A stretch of 64,000 bases of DNA from MPNO01 sp965200535 (GTDB taxonomy: Bacteria; Pseudomonadota; Alphaproteobacteria; MPNO01), in NCBI GenBank assembly GCA_965200535.1, contig CBDAUF010000001.1:310001-374000 (forward strand), read 5' to 3'. This document shows positions 1 to 8,053 of this stretch, one piece after another; within the stretch, counting starts at the first letter, position 1, and the number at the start of each line of letters is the position of its first letter. A program made the translations under genes and the position numbers. The notes under the pieces are model-generated. The model ran no database searches, was not told where the DNA came from, and saw nothing but the letters and a program-made list of their open reading frames with translations.

Positions 1-160
1 ATTCGCGGACCACGCCGCGCTCGGTGCCGGCGCCGAAAACATAGTCCGCCCAGTCCTCGTCCGTTGCCGCTGCGGGCTCCGGCATCGGCACCGCCTCGCC
101 GCCCGAGACGAACTCGGAGATGTTGCGCGGGCCGTTGAGCGGACAGTGCAGGATCTTCAT
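1..160 (-). CDS. mgdB: Sarcosine oxidase delta-like subunit of N-methylglutamate dehydrogenase, partial
   Basis: This is the N-terminal part (about 53 codons) of a small SoxD-like protein; its 3' end lies beyond the left edge of the window. It starts MKILHCPLNGPRN and continues through a conserved W-A-D-Y-V-F stretch, which is typical of the delta subunit of heterotetrameric sarcosine oxidase and of the related N-methylglutamate dehydrogenase. In that family the small subunit carries a zinc site and joins alpha and beta subunits. It follows the SoxB-like gene after a 10-base gap, the usual soxBDAG/mgdABCD order. The assignment to N-methylglutamate dehydrogenase rather than sarcosine oxidase rests on the mgs and gmaS genes upstream in the same operon. 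The letter assignment mgdB assumes that mgdABCD follows soxBDAG order. Confidence 0.8.
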   Translation of the reverse strand, partial: MKILHCPLNGPRNISEFVSGGEAVPMPEPAAATDEDWADYVFGAGTERGVVRE

Positions 161-170
161 CGCGCCGCGC

Positions 171-1412
171 TCAATGCCCCACGGAGGCGGCGCCGCGTTC
201 GCCGAGCTGGCGGAAGGCGGCGAACCGTTCCAGGGCGAAGGGCTTGATCAGATCGGGGGGCTCGCCTAGGGCGACAGTCTCGGCCATGCGCTTGCCGCAG
301 ACCGGCGTCGCCTTGAAACCCCAGGTCCCCCAGCCCGCGTCGATATAGTAGTTGCCGATCGGGGTGGCGCCCATGACGGGGCTGAAATCCGGGGTCATGT
401 CGGCCATTCCCGCCCATTGGCGCAGGACCTTGACCTCGGCCAGAAAGGGGAAGAGCGCGAGCATCGGCGCCGCCAGGCCTTCCTTGAACTCGAGCGTCGA
501 CCGCTGCGAGTAGAGAGCGTACGGATCGGTCGGGCCGCCCATTACCAGTTCGCCGCGCGCCGTCTGGGAGACGTAGACGTGCAGGTTTCCCGACACCACG
601 ATCGGATCGAGAAAGGGCTTCAGCGGCTCGGTGACACAAGCCTGGAGCGGGACAGTTCGGATGGGAACCGGGAATCCCGCCATCGACGCCAGCAGCGGGC
701 TCGACCCGGCGACCGCCTGCAGCACACGGCCGCAGGCAATCCGTCCCCGCGCGGTCTCGACCCCGGAGACGCGGCCCCGGTCGGTGAGAATGCTGGTCAC
801 CTCGGTTCGCTGGTGGATCTCGACCCCGCGCCTGGCCGCAGCGATGGCGTAACCCCAGGCCACCGCATCGTGGCGGGCGATTGCACCCGGCCGGTGATAG
901 AGAGCGCCGAGGATCGGGAACCGCGCGCCGCGGTCGAGGTTGAGCGGCGGGCACAGCCGCGCCAAGGTTTCCCGGTCGACGACCTCGGACTCGACCCCGA
1001 GATGTTTGTTGACCTCTGCGCGCCAGCGCATGGTGCGGAGGGAGGCGTCGTTGTGGGCGAGCGTCAGATGCCCGCGCTCGGAATAGAGGATGTTGTAGTC
1101 GAGTTCGGTCGAGAGGCCGCGGAACAGCCGGATCGATTCGTCGTAGAACCGGACCCCTTCCTGCGTCAGGTAGTTGGAGCGGATGATGGCGGTATTGCGC
1201 GCGGTGTTGCCGCCGCCGAGATAACCCTTGTCGAGCACCGCGACATCGGTAATCCCGTGATCCTTGGCGAGGTAGTACGCGGCGGCGAGGCCGTGCCCGC
1301 CGGCGCCGATGATCACCACGTCGTAACTCGGCCGGAGCGGGACCGCGGGCGGCAGCACACGGCGCGGTCGGCGCTTGCCCCTGAACCCGTACCTGATCAG
1401 TCCGAACGGCAT
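171..1412 (-). CDS. mgdA: FAD-dependent SoxB-like beta subunit of N-methylglutamate dehydrogenase
   Basis: 413-residue flavoprotein of the DAO/SoxB family. The dinucleotide-binding motif VVIIGAGGHGLAAAYYLA lies near residue 32, followed by the SoxB-typical block ARNTAIIRSNY near residue 72. The C-terminal FAD region includes WAGMADMTPDFSPVMG and GWGTWGFKATP. In the family this subunit oxidises an N-methylated amino acid; in the methylamine pathway the substrate would be N-methylglutamate, giving glutamate and a one-carbon unit for tetrahydrofolate. It starts 22 bases after gmaS and ends 10 bases before the delta subunit. The first roughly 28 residues are basic and poorly conserved, so a later start is possible. 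Sarcosine oxidase beta subunit is the alternative reading, but mgsABC and gmaS in the same operon favour MgdA. Confidence 0.85.
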   Translation of the reverse strand: MPFGLIRYGFRGKRRPRRVLPPAVPLRPSYDVVIIGAGGHGLAAAYYLAKDHGITDVAVLDKGYLGGGNTARNTAIIRSNYLTQEGVRFYDESIRLFRGLSTELDYNILYSERGHLTLAHNDASLRTMRWRAEVNKHLGVESEVVDRETLARLCPPLNLDRGARFPILGALYHRPGAIARHDAVAWGYAIAAARRGVEIHQRTEVTSILTDRGRVSGVETARGRIACGRVLQAVAGSSPLLASMAGFPVPIRTVPLQACVTEPLKPFLDPIVVSGNLHVYVSQTARGELVMGGPTDPYALYSQRSTLEFKEGLAAPMLALFPFLAEVKVLRQWAGMADMTPDFSPVMGATPIGNYYIDAGWGTWGFKATPVCGKRMAETVALGEPPDLIKPFALERFAAFRQLGERGAASVGH

Positions 1413-1434
1413 CGCTCCGGCCGCGGCCCGGCCG

Positions 1435-2739
1435 TCAGGCGTCGAGTGTGTGGTCGAACTCCCACTGCGAAAGCGCGGTTGCGTAGCTGCGCCATTCGTC
1501 GAGTTTGAGTTTCACGTAACTGTCGACGAACGCATCGCCGAACGCATCCCGCGCCACTCTGCACTTGTCGAACAGGCGCAGTGCGTCGAGCAGGTTGAGC
1601 GGCAGCCGGCGGATACGGCGCAGCCGGCTTCCTTCGGTGTACATGTTGATGTCGAGCCGCTTGCCCGGATCGCGCCGGTTCTCGATGCCGTCGAGGCCGG
1701 CGGCGAGCACGCCGGCCTGCAGCAGATAGGGGTTGGCCGCCCCATCCATCAGGCGAAGCTCGAACCGCCCCGCATCGGGGATGCGGACCATGTGGGTGCG
1801 GTTGTTGCCGGAATAGCTGATCGCGTTTGGCGACCAGGTGGCTCCCGATACGGTTACCGTGGCATCGATCCGCTTGTAGCTGTTGACCGTCGGGTTGAAC
1901 AGCGCGCACAGGGCGTCTGCGGAGTGGATGACCCCGCCGAGAAAGTCGTAGGCGAGCGCCGACAGCCCCAATTCTCCGGCCTCGTCGAGGAACAGGTTCC
2001 GGTCCGCCCCGTCCCACAGCGACACATGGGTGTGGCAGCCGTTTCCGGTCAGGTTGGAAAACGGCTTCGGCATGAAGGTCGCGCGGTAACCGTGGCGCTC
2101 CGCGATCGTCTTGACCATGAACTTGAAGAACGTGTGCCGGTCGGCGGTGACCAGGCACTCGTCGTATTCCCAGTTCATCTCGAACTGGCCGTTCGCATCC
2201 TCGTGATCGTTCTGATAGGGCTTCCAGCCGAGTTCGATCATCGCGTCGCAGATCGCGGCGATGACGTCGAAACGGCGCATCAGCGCGGCCTGGTCGTAGC
2301 AGGGTTTCTCCTGGGTATCGCGCATGTCGGAGATTGCCATCTCGTCCGGCGCGAGCAGGAAATACTCGCATTCGACACCGGTCTTCATGCGCCAGCCGGC
2401 GGCCTCCGCGCGCTCGATCTGTCGTTTCAGCACGACGCGCGGCGACGCCTCCACCGGCGCGCCGTCCATCCACAGATCGGCGGCGAGCCAGCCGACCTCG
2501 CGGTTCCAGGGAAGCTGGATCAGACTCCCGGGGTCGGGGATCGCGAACATGTCGGGATCGGCCGGGGTCATGTCGAGCCAGGCGGCAAAGCCGGCGAAAC
2601 CGGCGCCGTCCTTCTGCATCTCGGCGATCGCGCGGGCCGGGACCAGCTTGGACCGCAGAACCCCGAACAGGTCGACGAAGCTGATCAGGAAATACCGTAT
2701 GCCCTTGTCCTCGGCCGCCGCCGCGAGATCGATGGTCAT
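1435..2739 (-). CDS. gmaS: Gamma-glutamylmethylamide synthetase (glutamine synthetase-like)
   Basis: 434 residues, with the glutamine synthetase fold throughout. The N-terminal beta-grasp region has FVDLFGVLRSKLVP. The catalytic domain shows ECEYFLL near residue 125, a GQFEMNW metal/glutamate block, NGCHTHVSLW, and the nucleotide-binding RTHMVRIPDAGRFELR stretch. GmaS ligates methylamine to glutamate using ATP to make gamma-glutamylmethylamide, the first step of the N-methylglutamate pathway in the cytoplasm. The ATG overlaps the mgsC stop codon by four bases, so the two are probably translationally coupled. The sequence alone cannot separate GmaS from type III-like glutamine synthetases. The position between mgsC and the dehydrogenase subunit genes makes GmaS the best call. 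Confidence 0.87.
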   Translation of the reverse strand: MTIDLAAAAEDKGIRYFLISFVDLFGVLRSKLVPARAIAEMQKDGAGFAGFAAWLDMTPADPDMFAIPDPGSLIQLPWNREVGWLAADLWMDGAPVEASPRVVLKRQIERAEAAGWRMKTGVECEYFLLAPDEMAISDMRDTQEKPCYDQAALMRRFDVIAAICDAMIELGWKPYQNDHEDANGQFEMNWEYDECLVTADRHTFFKFMVKTIAERHGYRATFMPKPFSNLTGNGCHTHVSLWDGADRNLFLDEAGELGLSALAYDFLGGVIHSADALCALFNPTVNSYKRIDATVTVSGATWSPNAISYSGNNRTHMVRIPDAGRFELRLMDGAANPYLLQAGVLAAGLDGIENRRDPGKRLDINMYTEGSRLRRIRRLPLNLLDALRLFDKCRVARDAFGDAFVDSYVKLKLDEWRSYATALSQWEFDHTLDA

Positions 2740-4091
2740 GTCCTGCCCCCTGTTTCGGATCCGGTGCTCGCCGTCCGGCCGCGGCCCGGTATCCAGTCGG
2801 TTCCGGCGAGCGGCACGCCCGCCATCGCCGCCGCTTCGACCGTCAGCGCAACGAGATCCTCGGGCTCGAGATTAAGCACGTGACTCTTGCCGTTGGCCCG
2901 GGCGACCGTCTGCAGTTCGAGCACCATCACGGTGAGATAGTTCCGGAGCCGGCGCGCGCCCTGTTCGGGGTCCAGGCGCGCCTCGAGCGCCGCGTCCTGG
3001 GTGGTCACGCCGACAGGGCAGCGCCCGGTGTGGCAGTGATGGCAGGCCCCGGGTTCGGCTCCGATGGCGCGGTAGTCCTCGATGTGAACCGGGCGGTTGC
3101 ACCCGAGCGCGACCATCGCCGCCGATCCGATGGAGACTGCATCGGCGCCGAGGGCGAGCGCCTTGGCGACGTCGGCGCCGGTCCTGATGCCGCCGGAGAC
3201 GACAAGCTGGACCTTGCGGTGCATGTCGAGTTCCTGCAGCGCCTCGACGGCCTGGCGAACGGCGGGGAGCGTCGGAATGCCGACATGCTCCATGAAGACA
3301 TCCTGGGTTGCCGCCGTCCCGCCCTGCATGCCGTCGAGAACGACCACGTCGGCGCCTGCCTTGACCGCGAGCGGCACATCGAACTGCGGCCGGGACGCGC
3401 CGATCTTGATGTAGACCGGCTTCTCCCAGCCGGTGATCTCGCGCAACTCCCTGATCTTGATCGCGAGATCGTCCGGTCCGGTCCAGTCGGGATGCCGGCA
3501 GGCGCTGCGCTGGTCGATACCGACGGGGAGATCGCGCATGCCGGCAACGCGCTCGGTGATCTTCTGGCCGAGCAGCATGCCGCCGCCGCCCGGCTTCGCG
3601 CCCTGGCCGACGACGACCTCGATCGCATCGGCGCGGCGCAGGTCGTCCGGGTTCATGCCGTAGCGCGACGGCAAAACCTGATACACTAGGGTCTTGGAGG
3701 ACCGCCGCTCCTCTTCGGTCATACCGCCGTCGCCGGTCGTCGAACTGGTGCCCATCGCGGTACAGGCCCGCCCGATTGCCTCCTTGGCGTTGGCGCCGAG
3801 CGCGCCGAAACTCATCCCGGCCACGGTGATCGGGATCGCCAGTTCGATCGGCCTGGAGGCGAAGCGGTCGCCGAGCACGACATCGGTTGCACAGCGTTCG
3901 CGGTAACCTTCGAGCGGATAGCGCGACATCGAGGCGCCGAGGAACAGGAGGTCGTCGAAGCTCGGCAGGCGGCGTTTGCTGCCGAAACCGCGGATTGCAT
4001 AGACGCCCTGGTCGGCCGCGCGGTGAATCTCGGCCAGAACATGATCGGGGAAGATGGCCGACGGGCGCAGCGCGCGACGGTCGTCGCTCAT
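2736..4091 (-). CDS. mgsC: N-methylglutamate synthase FMN/Fe-S subunit (GltB central-domain-like)
   Basis: 451 residues matching the FMN-binding synthase domain of glutamate synthase. Visible features are ITVAGMSFGALGANAKEA near the start of the barrel, VVLDGMQGGTAATQDVF, and LVVSGGIRTGADVAKALALGAD near the phosphate-binding end of the barrel. These are followed by a three-cysteine iron-sulfur motif, CHHCHTGRCPVG. In the N-methylglutamate pathway this subunit works with MgsA and MgsB to convert gamma-glutamylmethylamide plus a 2-oxoglutarate-type acceptor to N-methylglutamate. It overlaps mgsB upstream and gmaS downstream by four bases each. Free-standing archaeal-type glutamate synthase is the alternative, but separate GATase and GXGXG subunits next to gmaS support MgsC. 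Confidence 0.88.
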   Translation of the reverse strand: MSDDRRALRPSAIFPDHVLAEIHRAADQGVYAIRGFGSKRRLPSFDDLLFLGASMSRYPLEGYRERCATDVVLGDRFASRPIELAIPITVAGMSFGALGANAKEAIGRACTAMGTSSTTGDGGMTEEERRSSKTLVYQVLPSRYGMNPDDLRRADAIEVVVGQGAKPGGGGMLLGQKITERVAGMRDLPVGIDQRSACRHPDWTGPDDLAIKIRELREITGWEKPVYIKIGASRPQFDVPLAVKAGADVVVLDGMQGGTAATQDVFMEHVGIPTLPAVRQAVEALQELDMHRKVQLVVSGGIRTGADVAKALALGADAVSIGSAAMVALGCNRPVHIEDYRAIGAEPGACHHCHTGRCPVGVTTQDAALEARLDPEQGARRLRNYLTVMVLELQTVARANGKSHVLNLEPEDLVALTVEAAAMAGVPLAGTDWIPGRGRTASTGSETGGRT

Positions 4092-4774
4092 CGGTATGCG
4101 TCCGCGTTGTCAACGTGGAAATGATAGAGCCTGCGCGCCGAACCGAACCGCCGGAACACCGCCGGGTCGGCGTCGATGCCGCTGCGGCGGAGGAGCGCCG
4201 ACAGGCGGCCCCGGTGCTCCGGGGTCATCTCCTTCTCGATGCAGTCGGCGCCGAGGCGCCCGGTCGCTCCGCCGACATAGACCGCCGCCTCGTAGATCGA
4301 ATCGCCGAGATCGTCGCCCGCGTCGCCGCAGACCACCAGGGCGCCGGACTGGGCCATGAACGCGCTCATGTGCCCCACCGATCCGCCGACCACGATATCC
4401 GCCCCCTTCATCGAAATGCCGCAGCGGGGCCCGGCGTCGCCCTCGATAACCAGAAGCCCGCCATGCGCGGAGGCGCCGGCGCATTGCGATGCATTGCCCC
4501 GGACGCGCACCGATCCGGACATCATGTTCTCGCCCACGCCGGTGCCGCAGTGGCCGTTTATCGTCAGGGCGGCAGCCTGGTTCATGCCGCCGCAGTAGTA
4601 GCCGACGTGGCCGTCGATCTCGACCGAGACCGGCACGGCGAGCCCGGCCGCAATGGCGTGCTCCCCCCTCGGTTCGGCGACGCGCCACACGGTCTCGTTG
4701 GTATCGGGGGCGAGCGCGTGCAGCCGCGCATTGAGGTCGCGCACCGAACACGCCGACAGATCGACCGCGATCAT
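4088..4774 (-). CDS. mgsB: N-methylglutamate synthase GXGXG subunit (GltB C-terminal-like)
   Basis: About 228 residues. I start it at the ATG that overlaps the mgsA stop as ATGA; a start seven codons further upstream is possible but loses this coupling. The protein has the repeated glycine-rich turns of the beta-helix domain at the C-terminus of glutamate synthase: GYYCGGMN, INGHCGTGVGENMMSG, GGLLVIEGDAGPRCGISMKG and DIVVGGSVGHMSAFM. That domain is structural and links the amidotransferase and synthase activities. As a separate polypeptide between a GATase and an FMN synthase subunit it is characteristic of MgsABC. It ends with a four-base overlap on mgsC. Confidence 0.86.
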   Translation of the reverse strand: MIAVDLSACSVRDLNARLHALAPDTNETVWRVAEPRGEHAIAAGLAVPVSVEIDGHVGYYCGGMNQAAALTINGHCGTGVGENMMSGSVRVRGNASQCAGASAHGGLLVIEGDAGPRCGISMKGADIVVGGSVGHMSAFMAQSGALVVCGDAGDDLGDSIYEAAVYVGGATGRLGADCIEKEMTPEHRGRLSALLRRSGIDADPAVFRRFGSARRLYHFHVDNADAYR

Positions 4775-5679
4775 CGGCCTCCCTCGAGCGACCACATGTA
4801 GACGACCGAAGGCTCCGGCTCCCAGATCGCCGCGTCGTTCACCCCGGGGAGATGCGCCAACGAACGGAATTCGGACGCCATCGCCACCCAGTCGTCGGTT
4901 TCGGCGAGAACGGCGGGCTTGCAGGCGAATGCATCGCGCAGCACCGCGAACCCGTCCGCCGTGCCCACGGCGAAGGTGTAGAACCCGTCGAGGTCTTCGA
5001 GGCCCGCCTCCATCGCCTCCTTCAGACTCGCCCCCTCGTCCAGCCGATGGGCGAAATAGCGCGCCGCGACCTCGGTGTCGTTGTCGGACTCGAAGTGGAG
5101 CCCGCGCCGCTGCAGCCTCATCCGCAAGCGGTTGTGGTTGCTGAGCGAGCCGTTATGCACCAGGCAAACATCGTCGGCCGCGATGAAGGGGTGAGAGTGC
5201 TCGGTGGTCACCGCGCTCTCGGTTGCCATCCTGGTATGCCCGACGGCGTGGGTCCCGCTCATTTGCCCGACGCCGAAGCGGGCGGTGATGTCGCCCGGCA
5301 GACCCTTGTCCTTGAAGACCTCGATCAGGCGCCCGTAGCCCATCACCCGTATGTCGGGCCGGTTGGCGGCGAGCCAGTCGATCACCCGGCCGGTCGTCTC
5401 CCGGCTCCTCAACACCGCGTGGTTGGAGCGTACATCGATCGCAGGCGGCGCTCCGAACGCCTCGGCAAGCGCATCGACGAGCGCGCCCCAGTCATGCTCC
5501 GGCGCTTCCGCAAACAAGGTGAGCTTGCTCTCCGTTTCGGGGACAGGATCGTGAAATACGGCCAGCCCGGCGCTGTCGGGGCCGCGTTCGGCCATACCGG
5601 CGAGCATCGTCGAGAACCGGGCGCCGAGTTCGCTCCGGAGCGCCGGGTTCTTGAGGAACAGTCCGACGATGCCGCACAT
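4771..5679 (-). CDS. mgsA: N-methylglutamate synthase class II glutamine amidotransferase-like subunit
   Basis: 302 residues starting MCGIVGLFLKNP, so the nucleophile cysteine of class II (Ntn) amidotransferases is residue 2 after methionine removal. The conserved GHTRMATES and LVHNGSLSNHN stretches are present. The start was chosen because Cys2 must follow it and because GGGAGG lies just upstream on the minus strand; the frame stays open further upstream, but that part does not belong to the family. In the pathway this subunit would hydrolyse the amide of gamma-glutamylmethylamide and pass methylamine to the synthase subunit. It is the first gene of a coupled mgsABC-gmaS-mgd operon. A GltB or PurF-type amidotransferase is excluded by the missing synthase or transferase domains. 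Confidence 0.87.
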   Translation of the reverse strand: MCGIVGLFLKNPALRSELGARFSTMLAGMAERGPDSAGLAVFHDPVPETESKLTLFAEAPEHDWGALVDALAEAFGAPPAIDVRSNHAVLRSRETTGRVIDWLAANRPDIRVMGYGRLIEVFKDKGLPGDITARFGVGQMSGTHAVGHTRMATESAVTTEHSHPFIAADDVCLVHNGSLSNHNRLRMRLQRRGLHFESDNDTEVAARYFAHRLDEGASLKEAMEAGLEDLDGFYTFAVGTADGFAVLRDAFACKPAVLAETDDWVAMASEFRSLAHLPGVNDAAIWEPEPSVVYMWSLEGGR

Positions 5680-5705
5680 CGGCGCCTCCCGATTCCGCGA
5701 CCCGG

Positions 5706-5734
5706 AACCTAGCCCGCAGCCAAAGTCGGTGCAA
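5706..5734 (-). promoter_or_regulatory. Putative sigma70-type promoter of the mgs-gmaS-mgd operon
   Basis: On the minus strand TTGCAC (5734-5729) is separated by exactly 17 bases from TAGGTT (5711-5706), about 27 bases before the mgsA start codon. The match to TTGACA/TATAAT is partial, and no experimental support is available. The upstream dksA-like gene has the same orientation and ends 97 bases before mgsA, so read-through from it is also possible. Confidence 0.3.
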
Positions 5735-5776
5735 ACGATCATGTCCCCGCCACGGCCGGTCGGGGCCGCGCGGGGG

Positions 5777-6133
5777 TCATCGGGCGCAGTCGACGCAACG
5801 GGTTGCCGCCGGGTCGATCTGAAGGCGGCGCAGAGGGATTGCCTCGCCGCATTCGCTGCACTCACCGTAGCTGCCGTCGTCGAGTCGTCCGAGGGCGGCT
5901 TCTATGCGCCGCAGCCGCTCGCGGCGCCTCGTCTCGGAGGCCTCGGCCATCGCCTGGATCTGCATCGCATCCATCCGCGAGAGACGGCCCACCGCTTGCT
6001 GGTCGAGTTCGACCGGGGCGCGGTCCCCGGCGGTCGCGGCGCTGGAGCGCATCAGAGCCGCGCGCTCGCGGACCAGCAGGGTCCGCATCGCCTCCGAAGC
6101 CGGCCCTGTTTCGCCCTGTCGGTCGTCGGCCAT
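5777..6133 (-). CDS. DksA/TraR-type C4 zinc-finger protein
   Basis: 118 residues. The N-terminal two thirds is charged and probably a helical coiled coil. The C-terminus has a four-cysteine zinc finger, CSECGEAIPLRR then CVDC, as in DksA/TraR proteins that bind in the RNA polymerase secondary channel. The acidic residues at the coiled-coil tip in E. coli DksA cannot be placed with confidence here. The length is short for DksA (about 150) and closer to the compact DksA-like group. It is divergent from recQ across 120 bases and lies upstream of mgsA on the same strand. A role in stringent-type control of transcription is a family inference; nothing ties it to methylamine genes except position. 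Confidence 0.8.
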   Translation of the reverse strand: MADDRQGETGPASEAMRTLLVRERAALMRSSAATAGDRAPVELDQQAVGRLSRMDAMQIQAMAEASETRRRERLRRIEAALGRLDDGSYGECSECGEAIPLRRLQIDPAATRCVDCAR

Positions 6134-6253
6134 GGTCCGGCCCTCGCCTCGTGCGGTCCGCAGCCATCCTAGCACGGCCCCTCGTCCGATCCGGGTCTGG
6201 ACCGGGAGCGGCAAAACTGGGCAAGTTGCGGCCGCACAGGACGGGGGCGAGTC

Positions 6254-8053
6254 GTGAAGCATCGAATTCTTCGGGAGGTTTTCGGCTACGCCTCCTTCCG
6301 CCCCGGCCAGGAAGTCGCGATCGACGCCGTACTTGCCGGGCGCAGCGCGCTGGCGGTGATGCCGACCGGCGGCGGCAAATCGCTCTGCTATCAGGTGCCC
6401 GCCCTGGTCCAAGGCGGCCTGACAGTGGTTGTCTCGCCGCTTGTCGCCCTGATGCAGGATCAAGTCGCTGCGCTCCGTCTCGCGGGCGTTTCGGCGGATG
6501 CGATCCATTCGCTGAAACCGCGCGCGGACAATGTCGCAACCTGGCGGCGCGTTGCCGCCGGCGAGGTGCGGCTGCTCTACCTCGCCCCGGAACGGCTGAT
6601 GACCGAGCGGATGCTGGCGGCGCTCGCGCGCCTGCCGCTTTCTCTGATCGCGGTGGACGAGGTGCACTGCATTTCCCAATGGGGGCCGTCCTTCAGACCG
6701 GAATACGAGGCGCTCTCCGACCTCCGCGCACGTTTTCCGGACGTGCCCATCCTGGCGCTGACGGCGACCGCGGACGAGGTTACCAGACAGGACATCGCGA
6801 CCAGGCTTCTGTCTGCCGACGCCGTGCAGTTCGTCGCCGGCTTCGACCGCCCGAATATCAGGCTCGCAGTCACGCCAAGACGCGAGGGAAAGAAGCAGCT
6901 GCTTGCGTTCGTTACCAAACGGTCGGGCCAGAGCGGAATCGTCTACTGCCTGTCGCGCCGCAAGGTCGAGGAAACGGCGGCGCTGCTGGAACGCGCCGAC
7001 GTGCGGGCGCTCCCCTACCATGCCGGGATGGACGCCAACGACCGAAACGCCAACCAGGACATCTTTCTCACCGAGCCGGGCACGGTCGTCGTCGCCACTG
7101 TCGCGTTCGGCATGGGCATCGACAAGCCCGACGTCCGCTATGTATTTCACACCGACATCCCGGCCGGTATCGAGGCCTATTATCAGGAAATCGGCCGGGC
7201 GGCACGGGACGGGGCGCCGGGCGAGGCGTGCATGCTCTACGGGCTGGACGACATCCGCATGCGCCGGCAGTTCATCGAGGCGGAAGAAAGCAGCGACGAT
7301 CACAAGCGGCGCGCCCACAAACGGCTGGACGCGCTGATCGGATATTGCGAAACGCCGGGTTGCCGCCGGGTGACGCTGCTCGCCTACTTCGGCGAGCAGG
7401 CCGAACCCTGCGGCAATTGCGACGCCTGTCTCGAGCCCGTCGACCTGGTCGAGGCGACCGGGGACGCCCGGCTGGCGCTGTCCGCGGTGGTGGAGACCGG
7501 CCAGCGCTTCGGCGCCGCCCATATCATCGACGTGCTCGCCGGCAGCCGGACCGAAAAGATGCTCAAGTTCCAGCACGATCGCCTCGGGCCGTTCGGCGGC
7601 GGTTCGCATCACAGCAAGGATATCTGGCGAAGCATCCTCCGCCAGCTTACCGCCGCGGGGTACCTCAATCTCGACATCGCGGGTTTCGGCGGGCTGCGGA
7701 CGACCGAACCGGGTCGGGCGCTGCTGCGCGGCGAGGGCGGATTCCGGCGCCGGGTGGAAACGGCCAAGCCGAAACGGGCGCGCAAGGAGAAGACACCGGC
7801 CCGGCCGGAGGCGACCCTGGACGATGCGGACACGGCGCTGCTTGCGCGCCTCAAGCGGCTTCGCCTGCGCCTTGCAAGGGAGCGCGAGGTGCCGGCTTTT
7901 GTCATTTTCTCCGACCGCACCCTGGCCGACATGGCGCACCGCCGCCCGCGCGACCGCGCGGCTTTCGCCGAGGTGCACGGCGTGGGCGCGGCGAAACTCA
8001 AGGAGTTCGCCGACATCTTTCTCGCCGAGATCGGCGAACCGGAGGGCGCATGA
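6254..8053 (+). CDS. recQ: ATP-dependent DNA helicase RecQ
   Basis: 599 residues beginning at a GTG codon; no in-frame ATG precedes the first conserved residues. It has the superfamily 2 helicase motifs in order: Q motif FRPGQEVAIDAVL, Walker A TGGGKS at residues 38-43, a DEVH box (usual form DEAH), LTATAD, and motif VI YYQEIGRAARDG. A RecQ zinc-binding segment (CETPGC then CGNCDAC) follows, then a winged-helix region, and a C-terminal HRDC domain ending FAEVHGVGAAKLKEFADIFL. RecQ unwinds recombination and replication intermediates 3' to 5'. It overlaps the following transporter gene by four bases. The only oddity is valine in the DEVH box. Confidence 0.95.
   Translation: MKHRILREVFGYASFRPGQEVAIDAVLAGRSALAVMPTGGGKSLCYQVPALVQGGLTVVVSPLVALMQDQVAALRLAGVSADAIHSLKPRADNVATWRRVAAGEVRLLYLAPERLMTERMLAALARLPLSLIAVDEVHCISQWGPSFRPEYEALSDLRARFPDVPILALTATADEVTRQDIATRLLSADAVQFVAGFDRPNIRLAVTPRREGKKQLLAFVTKRSGQSGIVYCLSRRKVEETAALLERADVRALPYHAGMDANDRNANQDIFLTEPGTVVVATVAFGMGIDKPDVRYVFHTDIPAGIEAYYQEIGRAARDGAPGEACMLYGLDDIRMRRQFIEAEESSDDHKRRAHKRLDALIGYCETPGCRRVTLLAYFGEQAEPCGNCDACLEPVDLVEATGDARLALSAVVETGQRFGAAHIIDVLAGSRTEKMLKFQHDRLGPFGGGSHHSKDIWRSILRQLTAAGYLNLDIAGFGGLRTTEPGRALLRGEGGFRRRVETAKPKRARKEKTPARPEATLDDADTALLARLKRLRLRLAREREVPAFVIFSDRTLADMAHRRPRDRAAFAEVHGVGAAKLKEFADIFLAEIGEPEGA

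Noticed and set aside
5777..7978. Long minus-strand open frame of about 730 codons opposite recQ
   Set aside because: Only its last 118 codons (the DksA-like protein) have family character; the rest is the complement of recQ in GC-rich DNA.
5803..8049. Long plus-strand open frame running into the first MFS gene
   Set aside because: The upstream part is an out-of-frame reading of recQ with Arg/Pro/Gly-rich shadow composition; the transporter starts at 8050.
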